A program made the position numbers and the translations under genes. This document shows positions 24,985 through 33,688 of a DNA stretch of 39,304 nucleotides, piece after piece (the first letter of the stretch is position 1; every line of letters begins with the position of its first letter). Origin of the DNA: Stagnihabitans tardus (GTDB taxonomy: Bacteria > Pseudomonadota > Alphaproteobacteria > Rhodobacterales > Rhodobacteraceae); assembly GCF_009925085.1 (NCBI RefSeq), contig NZ_JAABNR010000026.1, positions 1 through 39,304 of the forward strand, written 5' to 3'. Below the pieces are notes generated by a model, which was not told the DNA's origin, did no database searches, and worked only from the letters and a program-made list of their open reading frames with translations.

Positions 24985-25353
24985 CTAACCTGCGGTGATG
25001 GCGCGGGCCTGGTCCATATCGCCCTGCATCGCGGCGATCAGCGCCTCGACCGTGTCAAAGCGCGCTTCCGAGCGGATGAAGGCCAAGAACTCGACCTCGA
25101 TCTCCTGGCCATAGATATCGCCTGCGAAATCCAGGATATGGGTCTCGATCCTCGGGTCCGCCCCGTCGAAGGTCGGCCGGGTGCCATAGGAGGTGACCGA
25201 GGGCCAGACCTTGTCCTCTCCGGCAATCCGGGTCTGCGAGGCATAGACGCCGTAAGCCAGGGGGGCCGCCGCATTCAGATTGGCGGTCGGAAAGCCCAGG
25301 ACGCGGCCTCTTTTGTCGCCATGGGCGACGATCCCCTTGATGGTCATGGTCAT
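24985..25353 (-). CDS. Stand-alone riboflavin kinase (RibF C-terminal domain only)
   Basis: 122 residues, matching only the kinase half of bacterial RibF. Landmarks: GIVAHGDKRGRVLGFPTANL (7-26) with the PTAN motif that binds ATP-Mg, SYGTRPTFDG (55-64), ETHILDF with the expected catalytic Glu70, then DIYGQEIEVEFLAFIR. The FMN adenylyltransferase half is absent, so the product would make FMN without taking it to FAD. The ATG overlaps the SDR stop (ATGA at 25350-25353) and the EamA gene follows ten bases later. FMN is the cofactor of the LLM monooxygenases and flavin reductases in the same island, which explains the placement (inference). Met3 is an alternative start. Confidence 0.87.
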   Translation of the reverse strand: MTMTIKGIVAHGDKRGRVLGFPTANLNAAAPLAYGVYASQTRIAGEDKVWPSVTSYGTRPTFDGADPRIETHILDFAGDIYGQEIEVEFLAFIRSEARFDTVEALIAAMQGDMDQARAITAG

Positions 25354-26129
25354 GCTCCCCCCCTTTGGCCGCGCTGGCGGCCTCCATCGACGACCAGATC
25401 GGTTCCGGTCACAAAACTTGCGGCCTCCGAGCAGAGGTAAAGCGCGGCCTGCGCGATATCCTCGCCCCGCCCCAGCCGCCCCAGGGGCAGGCCGGTGGAA
25501 AGCCCGGTCTCTTCGTAAAGCCGTTTGACGCCCTCGGTGCCACCGATGGGACCCGGAGCGATCGTGTTGCACAAGATGCCGTCGGGGCCCCATTCGACGG
25601 CCAGCGAGCGGATCAGCGACATGACGCCGGCCTTGGCAGCGGCGGCATGGGCGCAGCCCGGCCAACCCTCCAGCGCGCGCATCGTGGTGATGGCGATGAA
25701 ACGCCCGCCATGGGGCGAAGCCTTCAGATGCGGATGGGCCGCCTTGGCACAGTGGAAGGTGCCGTGCAGGTCGATGTCCACGACGGTCCGCCAGGCGTTG
25801 AAGGACATCTCGGTGAAGGGCACGACGAAATTGCCCGCCGCATTGGCCATCATGATGTCCAGCCCGCCGAATTCCGCGACGGCACGGGCCACGGCCGCTT
25901 GCACCGCCTCGGGCTCGCGCACATCGGCGGCGACGCCAAGGGCGCGCCCGCCTGCGGCCCGGATCGCCTCGACCGCCTCGGTCACCCGGTCGATCTTGCG
26001 GCTGGCCAGGACGACATTGGCCCCCGCACCCGCAAGCGCCTGGGCGATGGCAAGGCCGATGCCGCTGCCCCCTCCGGTGATCAGGACCGTCCGGCCCTCC
26101 AGAAAGCCCGGCGCGAAAGGCGAGGTCAT
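25350..26129 (-). CDS. SDR of the 2,4-dienoyl-CoA reductase type (no catalytic Tyr)
   Basis: 259 residues with TGGGSGIG (18-25) and MANAAGNF (94-101), the altered NNAG of dienoyl-CoA reductases. The usual YxxxK is replaced: Lys166 is present (HAAAAKAGV) but Ala162 stands where Tyr should be, as in DECR-type enzymes, which use another residue. The motif NTIAPGPIGGTEGVKRL is also typical of peroxisomal-type DECR. It probably removes a double bond from a dienoyl-CoA with NADPH during beta-oxidation of an unsaturated or branched chain. First gene of the SDR, riboflavin kinase, EamA operon; a palindromic site lies about 120 bp upstream. Confidence 0.82.
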   Translation of the reverse strand: MTSPFAPGFLEGRTVLITGGGSGIGLAIAQALAGAGANVVLASRKIDRVTEAVEAIRAAGGRALGVAADVREPEAVQAAVARAVAEFGGLDIMMANAAGNFVVPFTEMSFNAWRTVVDIDLHGTFHCAKAAHPHLKASPHGGRFIAITTMRALEGWPGCAHAAAAKAGVMSLIRSLAVEWGPDGILCNTIAPGPIGGTEGVKRLYEETGLSTGLPLGRLGRGEDIAQAALYLCSEAASFVTGTDLVVDGGRQRGQRGGA

Positions 26130-26251
26130 GACCTTGCCCCCGCTTCAGCCCGCCGGAACGCATCCCTTGCGGGCCTGTCTGTCTTGCATGTCTTCACGGC
26201 AGGCTCCTCCATCCCATGCGGATGCTGCCGAGCTTCGGGACGCAGGGCAAT

Positions 26252-26267
26252 TGTCCCTTCTGTGACA
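26252..26267. promoter_or_regulatory. Palindromic regulator site TGTCCC-TTCT-GTGACA
   Basis: Perfect match to TGTCNC-N4-GNGACA with the common TTCT spacer, 122 bp before the start of the SDR/riboflavin kinase/EamA operon and downstream of the second regulator's stop. It places flavin supply under the same signal as the catabolic genes (inference). Confidence 0.7.
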
Positions 26268-26335
26268 CTGCGCCTGTCCCGATCCGCCGCGATTGAGGCA
26301 TGGACAAAGGACCGCCCCGCGCCCGGGACACCGCC

Positions 26336-28171
26336 TCAGGCCTCGCCGCGGGCCTTCTGGATCTGGATCTTGCGATACAGCGTCGCGCGCGAGACACCCA
26401 GGTACCGCGCCGTCAGCGAAACATTCCCACCGTTGTAGCGCAGCGCCGCCTCGATCTTGGAGGCCTCGGACTGCGAGCGCGCCGTCAGGTCCTTGCCCGC
26501 GATCTTGGCCACGATGGTTTCGGGCAGATGTTGCAGCCCGACGCGGCGGTCTTCGGCAAGCGCCACGGCATGGCGCAGGCAATTGCGCAGCTCGCGCAGG
26601 TTGCCGGGCCAGTGATAATGGCTGAGCATCCGCAGCGCATCCTCGTCCAGGACGGCGCCGGGCTTTCCCAGGGCCTCGCGCTCCATGGCGAAGAGGTCCT
26701 GGATCGTGGCTTCAAGGTCCGGCACCGAGCGCAAGTTGGCCAGCGTGACCTGCCCGCCGTTCAACCGCTGCATCAGGTCGGGACGCAGACGGTTTTCGGC
26801 CACCAGCTGATCCAGATCTTTGGTCGAAATTCCGATCAGCCCGACCAGGTTGCTCCCCGACTGCCGGTCGCTTTCCAAGGCCGCCAGAAGCGCGGTCTGG
26901 AAGGGCTCGTCCATCTCGTCGATCCGGTCGACCACAAGACAGGATTTCTGCCCGACATGCAAACGCTGGATCAGCAGGTCCAGCTCGGCCCGCCGATCCG
27001 GGGCCGCGCAGTCGATGTAAACGATGTCCAGGGGGTCGACCTGCGCCACGGCCTTGGCGAAGGCGGTCTTGCCGACCCCGGTCTCGCCGGTGACCACCAC
27101 GGGCAGGCCGACCGACAAGAGCCGCCTGGCCCGGTCCAAAGCCTGCGACAGGATCGGGTTGATCCGCAGGGCCTCTTCGGCAAGCGGAGCCGGGCGCCGT
27201 GTCGCGGCAACCACCCGAGGCAGGACGCGGCGCGGCGCTTCGGGCAAGGACAGGACCGCCTGAAGGCTGCGGCCGCGATAGGTCAGCGAAATGGGCGTAT
27301 CGGGGCGAATCTCGGAAAGCGCGCGGTCCATCTCGAAGAGCTCTTCGGCCGATTGGCCAGCCAGGTCGTCCAGCGATTGCCCCAGCAATTGCGAGGTGAA
27401 GGAGGCCCCGTCCAGAATGCGCCCGTGATCATCCAGCGCCAGGCGGCCCTCGTCGGCCAGATCGGTGATGGCGCCGTCATCCACGATGCGCAGCATCAGG
27501 TTGCGACGGTTGAGTCTGCCGAAATAACCGTTCTCGATCCGCCGGGCCGAGCGCGTGACGATGTTTTGCACCATGCGATTGACCCGGGCATCGGCGTGGC
27601 GCGCTGTTGTGACGTTGATGACGCTCTCGATCGCCCCCCCGCGCCCGAGGACCGGAGCAGTCAGGCAGGTCAGCCGCATGATGGCCGCGCCGTAATGCTG
27701 GGTGCCCGCGATGATGACCGGCTTGCCCACCCGCAGGCAGGTGCCCACGCCATTGGTGCCCTGCTGATCCTCAGACCAGACCGAGCCGGGGATCACGCCC
27801 GACCCGGCCAGCTCGCCCAGGTATTGGTAATCACAGCGGAAAAGCACCATGGCCCCTTCGGTCGTGGCCAGGGAGACCAGGTATTCGCTGTCGACCAACT
27901 GGCGGAACAGCCGTTCGACCTCGGGTTCCGCGATGCGCATGAACTCTTCGCGCTCTTCCATCCGCAGGCGGATTTCCGAATGGCTAAGCACCGAGGCGCG
28001 CGGCACGGCATCGGGCAGCAGGTTGTAATCGGTCAGGCAGCGCTTCCAGGACTGCTCGACCAGGTCGGGCAGGCGCGCCTCATCCGACCCGCGCGCGCGC
28101 AGGATCGAGGCGATTTCCTTTGTGACAATATCGGTATTCGCGCGAGCCCCATGGGCTTCTGTCTCCCACAT
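26336..28171 (-). CDS. AcoR-like Fis-family regulator lacking sigma-54 contact loop (second)
   Basis: 611 residues, parallel to the regulator at 8487-10346 along its whole length: both begin MWETEA, share the GAF-like region (LVEQSWKRCLTDYNLLPDAV) and an identical C-terminal helix-turn-helix from ASKIEAALRYNGG to QIQKAR. Walker A is GETGVGKT; GAFTGA is absent (AELDLLIQRLHVGQ in its place); Walker B reads LVVDRIDE, Arg again replacing Glu. The same DNA targets are therefore expected, while differences in the sensor half allow different effectors. The start follows GGGAGGGACAGG. A perfect palindromic site lies about 200 bp upstream, next to the stop of the flavin reductase gene. Confidence 0.88.
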   Translation of the reverse strand: MWETEAHGARANTDIVTKEIASILRARGSDEARLPDLVEQSWKRCLTDYNLLPDAVPRASVLSHSEIRLRMEEREEFMRIAEPEVERLFRQLVDSEYLVSLATTEGAMVLFRCDYQYLGELAGSGVIPGSVWSEDQQGTNGVGTCLRVGKPVIIAGTQHYGAAIMRLTCLTAPVLGRGGAIESVINVTTARHADARVNRMVQNIVTRSARRIENGYFGRLNRRNLMLRIVDDGAITDLADEGRLALDDHGRILDGASFTSQLLGQSLDDLAGQSAEELFEMDRALSEIRPDTPISLTYRGRSLQAVLSLPEAPRRVLPRVVAATRRPAPLAEEALRINPILSQALDRARRLLSVGLPVVVTGETGVGKTAFAKAVAQVDPLDIVYIDCAAPDRRAELDLLIQRLHVGQKSCLVVDRIDEMDEPFQTALLAALESDRQSGSNLVGLIGISTKDLDQLVAENRLRPDLMQRLNGGQVTLANLRSVPDLEATIQDLFAMEREALGKPGAVLDEDALRMLSHYHWPGNLRELRNCLRHAVALAEDRRVGLQHLPETIVAKIAGKDLTARSQSEASKIEAALRYNGGNVSLTARYLGVSRATLYRKIQIQKARGEA

Positions 28172-28368
28172 CCTGTCCCTCCCAAGACGATGATGTGCCG
28201 AGCCTTGTTTCTTGCAAGACTGACGCAGGCCTTGCGCCTTTCGGTCCGGTCTTTCGCGCCTTGGGCCCCCTCAAGCCCTTGGCGCCCGGTTTCCGTGACG
28301 CAGCCCCCAGCCTAGCAGGACCGCGACTTGCGGCCATGTTGAACTTGCAACGACGGGGCGTCTCACCC

Positions 28369-28384
28369 TGTCTCGGATGAGACA
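28369..28384. promoter_or_regulatory. Palindromic regulator site TGTCTC-GGAT-GAGACA (extended)
   Basis: Perfect 6+6 palindrome that extends to CCCTGTCTC-GGAT-GAGACAGGG (28366-28387). It is the most symmetric site in the window. It lies between the flavin reductase stop (28392) and the regulator start (28171), suggesting autoregulation of the regulator. It could also fold as a hairpin ending the reductase message, but no T-run follows. Confidence 0.65.
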
Positions 28385-28391
28385 GGGTGTC

Positions 28392-28907
28392 TCAGGCCCT
28401 TGCGACCGAGGCGCGCTTGCCGTTCAGCCACAGGATCGGCGCCGGGGTCTGGGCGGCGACCTCGGGCAGGATGACTTCAGTGACCTTGCCGAAAAAGACG
28501 GTATGGGTCCCGAATTCATGAGCATCGGCCACGGTGCAGACATGGGCGCAGAGCGCGCTCTTCAGGATCGGGCCTGCGCCGTCCGTCCAATCCTCGGGCG
28601 AGAAGCGCTGGTCGCGCAGGTCGCTGCGCGAGAACCGCTCCAAAAGGCCGACATGGGTCTCGTCCATCAGGTTCAGCGTGAAGCCCCCGGTCCGCGTAAT
28701 GACCGGATGGATCGAGGCCGTGCGGTTGACGGCCACCATCATCGAGGGCGGCTCCATCGACAGCGATCCGGCCGAGGTCACGGCCATGCCATGCCAGGTG
28801 CCGGCCTCGTCCCGGGCCGTGACCAGCGAGACCGAGGCGGCGACCAGGCGCATGCTGGCCCGAAAGGCCTCTGCCATGGGTTTGGCGACCATTTCTTGTG
28901 ACGACAT
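28392..28907 (-). CDS. Flavin reductase-like FMN-binding protein (third)
   Basis: 171 residues, start MSSQEMVAKPMAEAFRASM, after GAGGA at a suitable distance; the open frame extends upstream but without a ribosome binding site. Very similar to the reductase at 13449-13973 (SVSLVTARDEAGTWHGMAVTSAGSLSMEPPSM, HTVFFGKVTEVILP, PILWLNGKRAS). It should supply FMNH2 to the LLM monooxygenases. It precedes the second AcoR-like regulator on the same strand, the same gene pairing as at 8487-10938. It is divergent from the beta-oxidation operon at 29104, with a weak palindromic site between them. Confidence 0.87.
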   Translation of the reverse strand: MSSQEMVAKPMAEAFRASMRLVAASVSLVTARDEAGTWHGMAVTSAGSLSMEPPSMMVAVNRTASIHPVITRTGGFTLNLMDETHVGLLERFSRSDLRDQRFSPEDWTDGAGPILKSALCAHVCTVADAHEFGTHTVFFGKVTEVILPEVAAQTPAPILWLNGKRASVARA

Positions 28908-29031
28908 CTGGACGGTCCTCCCCGTTCGCGACTTGCTGGCGGGCCGTCCGGGCGCCGCCGTTTGGACCACTATTCCCGGCGCCCCGTTCGGCTTGGAAGT
29001 GGACAAGATGCGGCAGGGATGGATGTCGTCG

Positions 29032-29047
29032 CGTCTCATGTTTGACA
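29032..29047. promoter_or_regulatory. Palindromic site, imperfect: CGTCTC-ATGT-TTGACA
   Basis: Two mismatches to TGTCNC-N4-GNGACA. It lies in the 196-bp divergent region, 56 bp before the hydratase/dehydrogenase gene and about 125 bp before the flavin reductase start. Confidence 0.45.
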
Positions 29048-29103
29048 GTTGCCGCCAAGACGATGGCACCCCAGACAGGACCCCAAAAGCCGGAGGACTG
29101 AAC

Positions 29104-31140
29104 ATGCCCGTCACCTATGAACGTCTTGAAGAGGCGGCCCTTGTCACTTTCGACAACCCGCCCTTGAACGTCTTCGGCCAAGAGATGCGGGCAGGTCTGC
29201 AAGCGGCCATCGCCCGGGCGCGGGAGGAGCGGCCCGCGCGGCTGATCCTGACCGGTGCGGGGCGGGCTTTCGTGGCGGGCGCCGATGCCAAGGAGTTCGA
29301 CGGCCCCCCGCTTGCGCCGCATCTGAACGACGTTCTGGCGGAATTGGTCGCCCTGCCCTTCCCGATTCTGGCCGCGATTTCGGGCCCGGCGCTTGGCGGC
29401 GGGCTCGAGATTGCGCTCGCCTGCCGCTATCGCATCGCTTCGCCCGGCGCGACCCTGGGTCAGCCCGAGGTGACCCTGGGTCTGGTGCCCGGCGCCGGGG
29501 CCACCCAGCGCCTGCCGCGTCTGGTCGGCATGGCCGCGGCGGTGGACCTGATCGGCCAGGGTGGCGCGATCCCGGCCGCCAAGGCGCTGGCCTTTGGTCT
29601 TGTCGATGAACTGGCCGATGACCCCCTGGCCGCCGCGCTTGCGGTCCCGGCCGAGGTGCTGCGTCGGGCGATTGCCGCCGATCACCGCCCGGCTCCGGCC
29701 CCGGATGAGGCCGCCGTCACCGCTGCCCATGCCCAGGCCAACCGCCGCGCCCCGGGGCAAGAGGCGCCGCACCTGGCCATCGACCTGACGGCCTCTGCCG
29801 CCACCGAGCCGATGGAAACCGCGCTCTTGCGCGAAAGGGCGACCTTCATCGCGCGCAGGCAGTCGGACCAGGCCCGGGCGCTGCGCCATGTCTTCTTTGC
29901 CGAACGCGCCGCCCCCGCCCGAGGCCGTGCTTACCCGGCGCCCGTGAAACTGCAGGCGGTCCTCGTCGTGGGCGGTGGCACGATGGGCGCGGGCATCGCC
30001 TATGCGCTTTTGCTCGCGGGTCTGACCGTCCATGTCATCGAGACCGATGCGGCAGGCGTAACCCGGGCCGAAGCCAACCTGGACAAGCTGATCACCCAAG
30101 GGATCGAGCGCGGGTCGATCACCGACCCGGCCTTCCGCACTCGCCTGACGCTGGGGGCGGGCTACACCGACCTGCCGCAAGCCGACCTGGCCATCGAGGC
30201 GGCCTTTGAAAGCCTGGAGGTCAAGCAGGCGATCTTTGCCGCCCTGCAAGCGGCCCTGCCGCCCGAGACCATCCTGGCCACCAACACCTCTTACCTGGAC
30301 GTGAATCTCCTGGCCCAGGGCATCACGGACCCCGGCCGCTTCATCGGCCTGCATTTCTTCGCCCCCGCCCATATCATGAAACTCTTGGAGATCGTGCAGG
30401 GCGCCAAGACCTCGGACGCCGCGATGGGCATGGCCTTTGCGCTCGCCAAAAGGCTGGGCAAGATCCCGGTCGTGGCGGGGGTCTGCGACGGGTTCATTGG
30501 CAACCGGATCCTGGCGCGCTATCGCAAGGCCTGCGACCTGGTGATGCTGGAAAGCTCTTGCCCCAAGGGGATCGACGCGGCCCTGCGCGGCTTTGGCATG
30601 GCGATGGGGCCCTATGAGGCGCAGGACCTTTCGGGTCTGGATATCGCCTATGCCAACCGCAAGCGGCAGGGGCGCAGCGGGCGCTATGTCACCATCGCCG
30701 ACACCTTGGTCGAGGATATGAAACGCCTTGGCCGCAAGACCAACGCGGGCTGGTATGATTACGTCGACGGCAAGCCGGTGGAGTCCGATGCGGTGACGCA
30801 TGTGATCTACCGGGCCGCCGATGAGGCTGGGATTAACCGCACCACCCTGCCCGCCGAGGATATCGCCGACCGCGCCCTTCTGGCGATGATCATGGAGGCG
30901 ATCCTGATCCTGCAGGAGGGCATCGCCGCCCGGCCCTCGGACATCGACCTGGTGATGGTGCATGGCTACGGCTTCCCGCGCTGGCGCGGCGGGCTGATGC
31001 ATCATGCCGATGTGATTACGCCGCCGGCTCTCTTGGCCCGGCTGGAGACCCTGGCCTTGGAGGACCCGCTGTCCTGGGCCGTCCCCGACCTCTTGCGCCG
31101 CCTCGTGGGCGAGGCACGCCCCTTCAACAGCCTGAATTGA
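29104..31140 (+). CDS. Fused enoyl-CoA hydratase / 3-hydroxyacyl-CoA dehydrogenase
   Basis: 678 residues. The N-terminal crotonase domain has the oxyanion segment AGADAKEF (58-65), [15 protein letters not shown] with Glu102, and [14 protein letters not shown] with Glu122, so both hydratase glutamates are present. The NAD domain follows with [16 protein letters not shown] (about 289-304), NTSYLDV and [14 protein letters not shown] carrying the catalytic His region, and DGFIGNRIL. It performs two successive beta-oxidation steps, giving a 3-oxoacyl-CoA for the thiolase seven bases downstream. The start follows GGAGG; the long upstream extension of the frame overlaps the divergent reductase and is rejected. 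Length and order match FadJ/FadB-type proteins. Confidence 0.92.
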   Translation: MPVTYERLEEAALVTFDNPPLNVFGQEMRAGLQAAIARAREERPARLILTGAGRAFVAGADAKEFDGPPLAPHLNDVLAELVALPFPILAAISGPALGGGLEIALACRYRIASPGATLGQPEVTLGLVPGAGATQRLPRLVGMAAAVDLIGQGGAIPAAKALAFGLVDELADDPLAAALAVPAEVLRRAIAADHRPAPAPDEAAVTAAHAQANRRAPGQEAPHLAIDLTASAATEPMETALLRERATFIARRQSDQARALRHVFFAERAAPARGRAYPAPVKLQAVLVVGGGTMGAGIAYALLLAGLTVHVIETDAAGVTRAEANLDKLITQGIERGSITDPAFRTRLTLGAGYTDLPQADLAIEAAFESLEVKQAIFAALQAALPPETILATNTSYLDVNLLAQGITDPGRFIGLHFFAPAHIMKLLEIVQGAKTSDAAMGMAFALAKRLGKIPVVAGVCDGFIGNRILARYRKACDLVMLESSCPKGIDAALRGFGMAMGPYEAQDLSGLDIAYANRKRQGRSGRYVTIADTLVEDMKRLGRKTNAGWYDYVDGKPVESDAVTHVIYRAADEAGINRTTLPAEDIADRALLAMIMEAILILQEGIAARPSDIDLVMVHGYGFPRWRGGLMHHADVITPPALLARLETLALEDPLSWAVPDLLRRLVGEARPFNSLN

Positions 31141-31147
31141 GGACGCC

Positions 31148-32353
31148 ATGCGCCACGTTTTCCTGTGTGACTATATTCGCACGCCCATCGGTCGCCATGG
31201 CGGCGCCCTGTCGAAATTGCGCCCCGATGACCTGGCGGCCCTGCCCCTGGCCGAACTCATGCGCCGCAACCCTGGCATGGACCCCAAGGCCATCGAGGAA
31301 GTCTGGCTGGGATGCGCCAACCAGGCGGGCGAGGACAACCGAAACGTCGCCCGCATGGGCTCGCTTCTTGCCGGACTGCCGGAGACGGTGCCGGGTGTCA
31401 CGGTGAACCGTCTGTGCGGCTCGGGGATGGAGGCGGTGATCTCGGCCCTGCGCGCGATCAAGTCGGGCGAGATGGAGCTGGCCATCGCAGGCGGCGTCGA
31501 AAGCATGAGCCGCGCACCCTTTGTGTTGTTGAAATCCGAAACCGCCTTTTCGCGCAACGTGGCCATGGAAGACACGACCATCGGCTGGCGCTTCATCAAC
31601 CCCCTGATGCAAAAGGCCTATGGCACGGATTCCATGCCAGAGACCGCGCAGAACCTGGCCGATGAGATGAAGATTTCGCGCGAGGCGCAGGACGCCTTTG
31701 CCGTCGCTTCGCAGCAGAAGGCCGGTGTGGCGATGTCCTCGGGCCGCTTTGCGCGGGAGATCCTGCCCGTGTCGGTGCCGGCGGGCAAGGGCAAGGTGAC
31801 CGAGGTCACCCAGGACGAACACCCCCGCCCCGAGACCTCCCTGGCCGACCTGGCCCGGCTGCGGCCGATCACAAGGCCGGACGGCTCGGTGACGGCGGGC
31901 AATGCGTCCGGCGTGAATGACGGGGCGGCGGGGCTGATCCTGGCCTCGGAGGCGGCGGTGGCGCGCCATGGTCTGCGGCCGATTGCCCGCGTGGTGGCCG
32001 GGGCCTCGGCCGGTGTGGCGCCGCGCATCATGGGCTATGGCCCGGTGCCTGCCGTGCAAAAGCTTTTGGCCCAGCAGGGGCTGACCACCGCCGACATCGA
32101 CCTCTTCGAGTTGAACGAGGCCTTTGCCGCCCAGGTCCTCGCCTGTCTGCAAGGTCTGGGGATTGCGGCTGATGACCCCCGCGTGAACCCCAATGGCGGG
32201 GCCATCGCTTTGGGTCACCCGCTTGGCATGTCGGGCGCCCGCATCACCGGCAGCGCGGCGCTGGAGCTGGCCCAAGGCACCGCGCGGCGCGCCGTGGTCT
32301 CGATGTGCGTGGGCGTCGGCCAGGGCGTCGCGCTGCTCCTGGAACGGGTCTGA
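31148..32353 (+). CDS. Acetyl-CoA acyltransferase (thiolase)
   Basis: 401 residues with the full thiolase active site: nucleophile Cys90 in VNRLCGSGMEAV, GGAIALGHPLGMSGAR with His356, and SMCVGVGQG with a Cys near 387. It resembles degradative thiolases of the 3-oxoadipyl-CoA/3-oxoacyl-CoA branch (opening MRHVFLCDYIRTPIGRHGGAL). The ribosome binding site GAGGA overlaps the stop of the hydratase/dehydrogenase gene, so the two are coupled. It should cleave the 3-oxoacyl-CoA to acetyl-CoA or propionyl-CoA plus a shorter acyl-CoA. A strong terminator follows. Confidence 0.92.
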   Translation: MRHVFLCDYIRTPIGRHGGALSKLRPDDLAALPLAELMRRNPGMDPKAIEEVWLGCANQAGEDNRNVARMGSLLAGLPETVPGVTVNRLCGSGMEAVISALRAIKSGEMELAIAGGVESMSRAPFVLLKSETAFSRNVAMEDTTIGWRFINPLMQKAYGTDSMPETAQNLADEMKISREAQDAFAVASQQKAGVAMSSGRFAREILPVSVPAGKGKVTEVTQDEHPRPETSLADLARLRPITRPDGSVTAGNASGVNDGAAGLILASEAAVARHGLRPIARVVAGASAGVAPRIMGYGPVPAVQKLLAQQGLTTADIDLFELNEAFAAQVLACLQGLGIAADDPRVNPNGGAIALGHPLGMSGARITGSAALELAQGTARRAVVSMCVGVGQGVALLLERV

Positions 32354-32408
32354 ATTCGGGCCAAACTCATTCGGGTTTGGGGCCTCCCCGCCCCTGACCC
32401 TTCACTCG

Positions 32409-32436
32409 CCCGCAGTCGCAAGGCTGCGGGTTTTTT
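32409..32436 (+). terminator. Rho-independent terminator after thiolase
   Basis: CCCGCAG pairs with CTGCGGG around an 8-base loop, followed by six T. Confidence 0.85.
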
Positions 32437-32456
32437 CGTGGCCCACCCCATCTAAG

Positions 32457-32487
32457 CAAAAAGCCAGGGCACCGAAATGCCCTGGCT
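32457..32487 (-). terminator. Rho-independent terminator after alcohol dehydrogenase
   Basis: On the minus strand AGCCAGGGCA pairs with TGCCCTGGCT around TTTCGG, followed by TTTTT. Confidence 0.85.
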
Positions 32488-32543
32488 CTCTGGTCCGGCG
32501 GCGGCTGACGGGAGTTTCAGACGCCGCCCATGACGCTCGGGGA

Positions 32544-33608
32544 TTACTTCCCGAGGTCGATCAGGATCTTCAGCTGGGTGCCGGCCGGATCCAGAAGCGC
32601 GTCGAAGCCCTCCTTGATCGCGCTGTCCAGCGTCACGGTCTTGGTCACGACCTTGCGGGCCGGGATCTGGCCCGAAGCGATGAGGCGCATCACGCGCGGC
32701 CACATCTGGGCGGTATAGGCCCAGGAACCGCGGATATCGATGTCCTTGTAGACCACGTTGAACCAGTTGATCGGCGCCTCACCGGCATGCAGGCCGATCT
32801 GCACCACGGTGCCGCGCTTGCGCACCGCATCGACGCAGGCCTGAAGCGCCAGGGTGTTGCCCACGCATTCCAGCGCGACGTCACAGCCCACGTTGCCCTC
32901 GGTCGCAGCCCGGATCACGTCGCCGACGTTCTGCTCACGCGGGTTGATGGTGACCACGTCGGGGATGATCCCCTTGGCGATGGCCAGACGCGTGCCATTG
33001 GGATCCGAGACGAAAAGCTGCGTGGCCCCCGCCGCACGGGCAGCCAGAAGGGTCAGGAGGCCGATGGGGCCCGCCCCGGTGACCAGCACGGAATCACCCG
33101 CCTTCACCCCGGCGCGTTCCACGCCATAGACGGCCACGGCGGTCGGCTCGACCAGGGCCGCATCCTCGTCCGTCAGATTGTCCGGCACCTTGTAGACGCA
33201 ATAGCCCTTGAGCAGGCTCTGTTGCGCCATGCCACCGCCGATCCAGGAGAGGCCCGCGATTTGCAGATTGTCCGACAGGTTGAAATGCCCACGGTCGGTG
33301 AAATAGTCGCCCCCGCGCGGCGTCATGAAGGGCTGGACCGAGACCCGGTCGCCGACCTTCACATGGGAGACCTTCTTGCCCACCTTGGTGACGACGCCAC
33401 CATATTCATGGCCCAGAACCTGGGAGACCGCCGCGCCCGAGGCATCCTTGGGGACGAAGATCGGCCCATAGGCATATTCGTGCAAATCCGTGCCGCAGAT
33501 GCCGACGAAGCGGTTCTGGATCACCACCTCGTCATCTGCGGGCTCGGCCGGTTGCGCAATGTCTTCGACCCGCAGGTCCTTGGCGGCGTGAAAACGCAAA
33601 GCTTTCAT
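32544..33608 (-). CDS. Zinc-type medium-chain alcohol dehydrogenase (butanediol/sorbitol dehydrogenase-like)
   Basis: 354 residues. Catalytic zinc ligands are visible: Cys38 in GICGTDLHEY, His67-Glu68 in LGHEYGG and Glu153 in LVEPTAVAVYG. The cofactor domain has VLVTGAGPIGLL and ends its second strand with SDPNG, suggesting NAD. The structural-zinc lobe (about 90-112) contains no Cys; MTPRGGDYFTDRGHFNLSD replaces the usual four-cysteine loop. The start is set at MKALRFHAAKDLRVEDI, after GGGGAGGAT; the upstream open frame overlaps the divergent gene. Likely oxidises a secondary alcohol or diol. It stands alone, divergent from the acyl-CoA dehydrogenase, with a perfect palindromic site between them. 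Confidence 0.87.
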   Translation of the reverse strand: MKALRFHAAKDLRVEDIAQPAEPADDEVVIQNRFVGICGTDLHEYAYGPIFVPKDASGAAVSQVLGHEYGGVVTKVGKKVSHVKVGDRVSVQPFMTPRGGDYFTDRGHFNLSDNLQIAGLSWIGGGMAQQSLLKGYCVYKVPDNLTDEDAALVEPTAVAVYGVERAGVKAGDSVLVTGAGPIGLLTLLAARAAGATQLFVSDPNGTRLAIAKGIIPDVVTINPREQNVGDVIRAATEGNVGCDVALECVGNTLALQACVDAVRKRGTVVQIGLHAGEAPINWFNVVYKDIDIRGSWAYTAQMWPRVMRLIASGQIPARKVVTKTVTLDSAIKEGFDALLDPAGTQLKILIDLGK

Positions 33609-33688
33609 TCGGGTATCCTCCCCCATTGATCTCTCCGGCGCCGGGGCGCCTTGGGGGAAGTAGAGGCGCGGGGGCGGTCCTGGACAAC

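Noticed and set aside
28534-29103. Upstream extension of the hydratase/dehydrogenase frame by 190 codons
   Set aside because: It runs antisense through the flavin reductase gene and over a regulator site; the ATG at 29104 has GGAGG and begins the crotonase domain.
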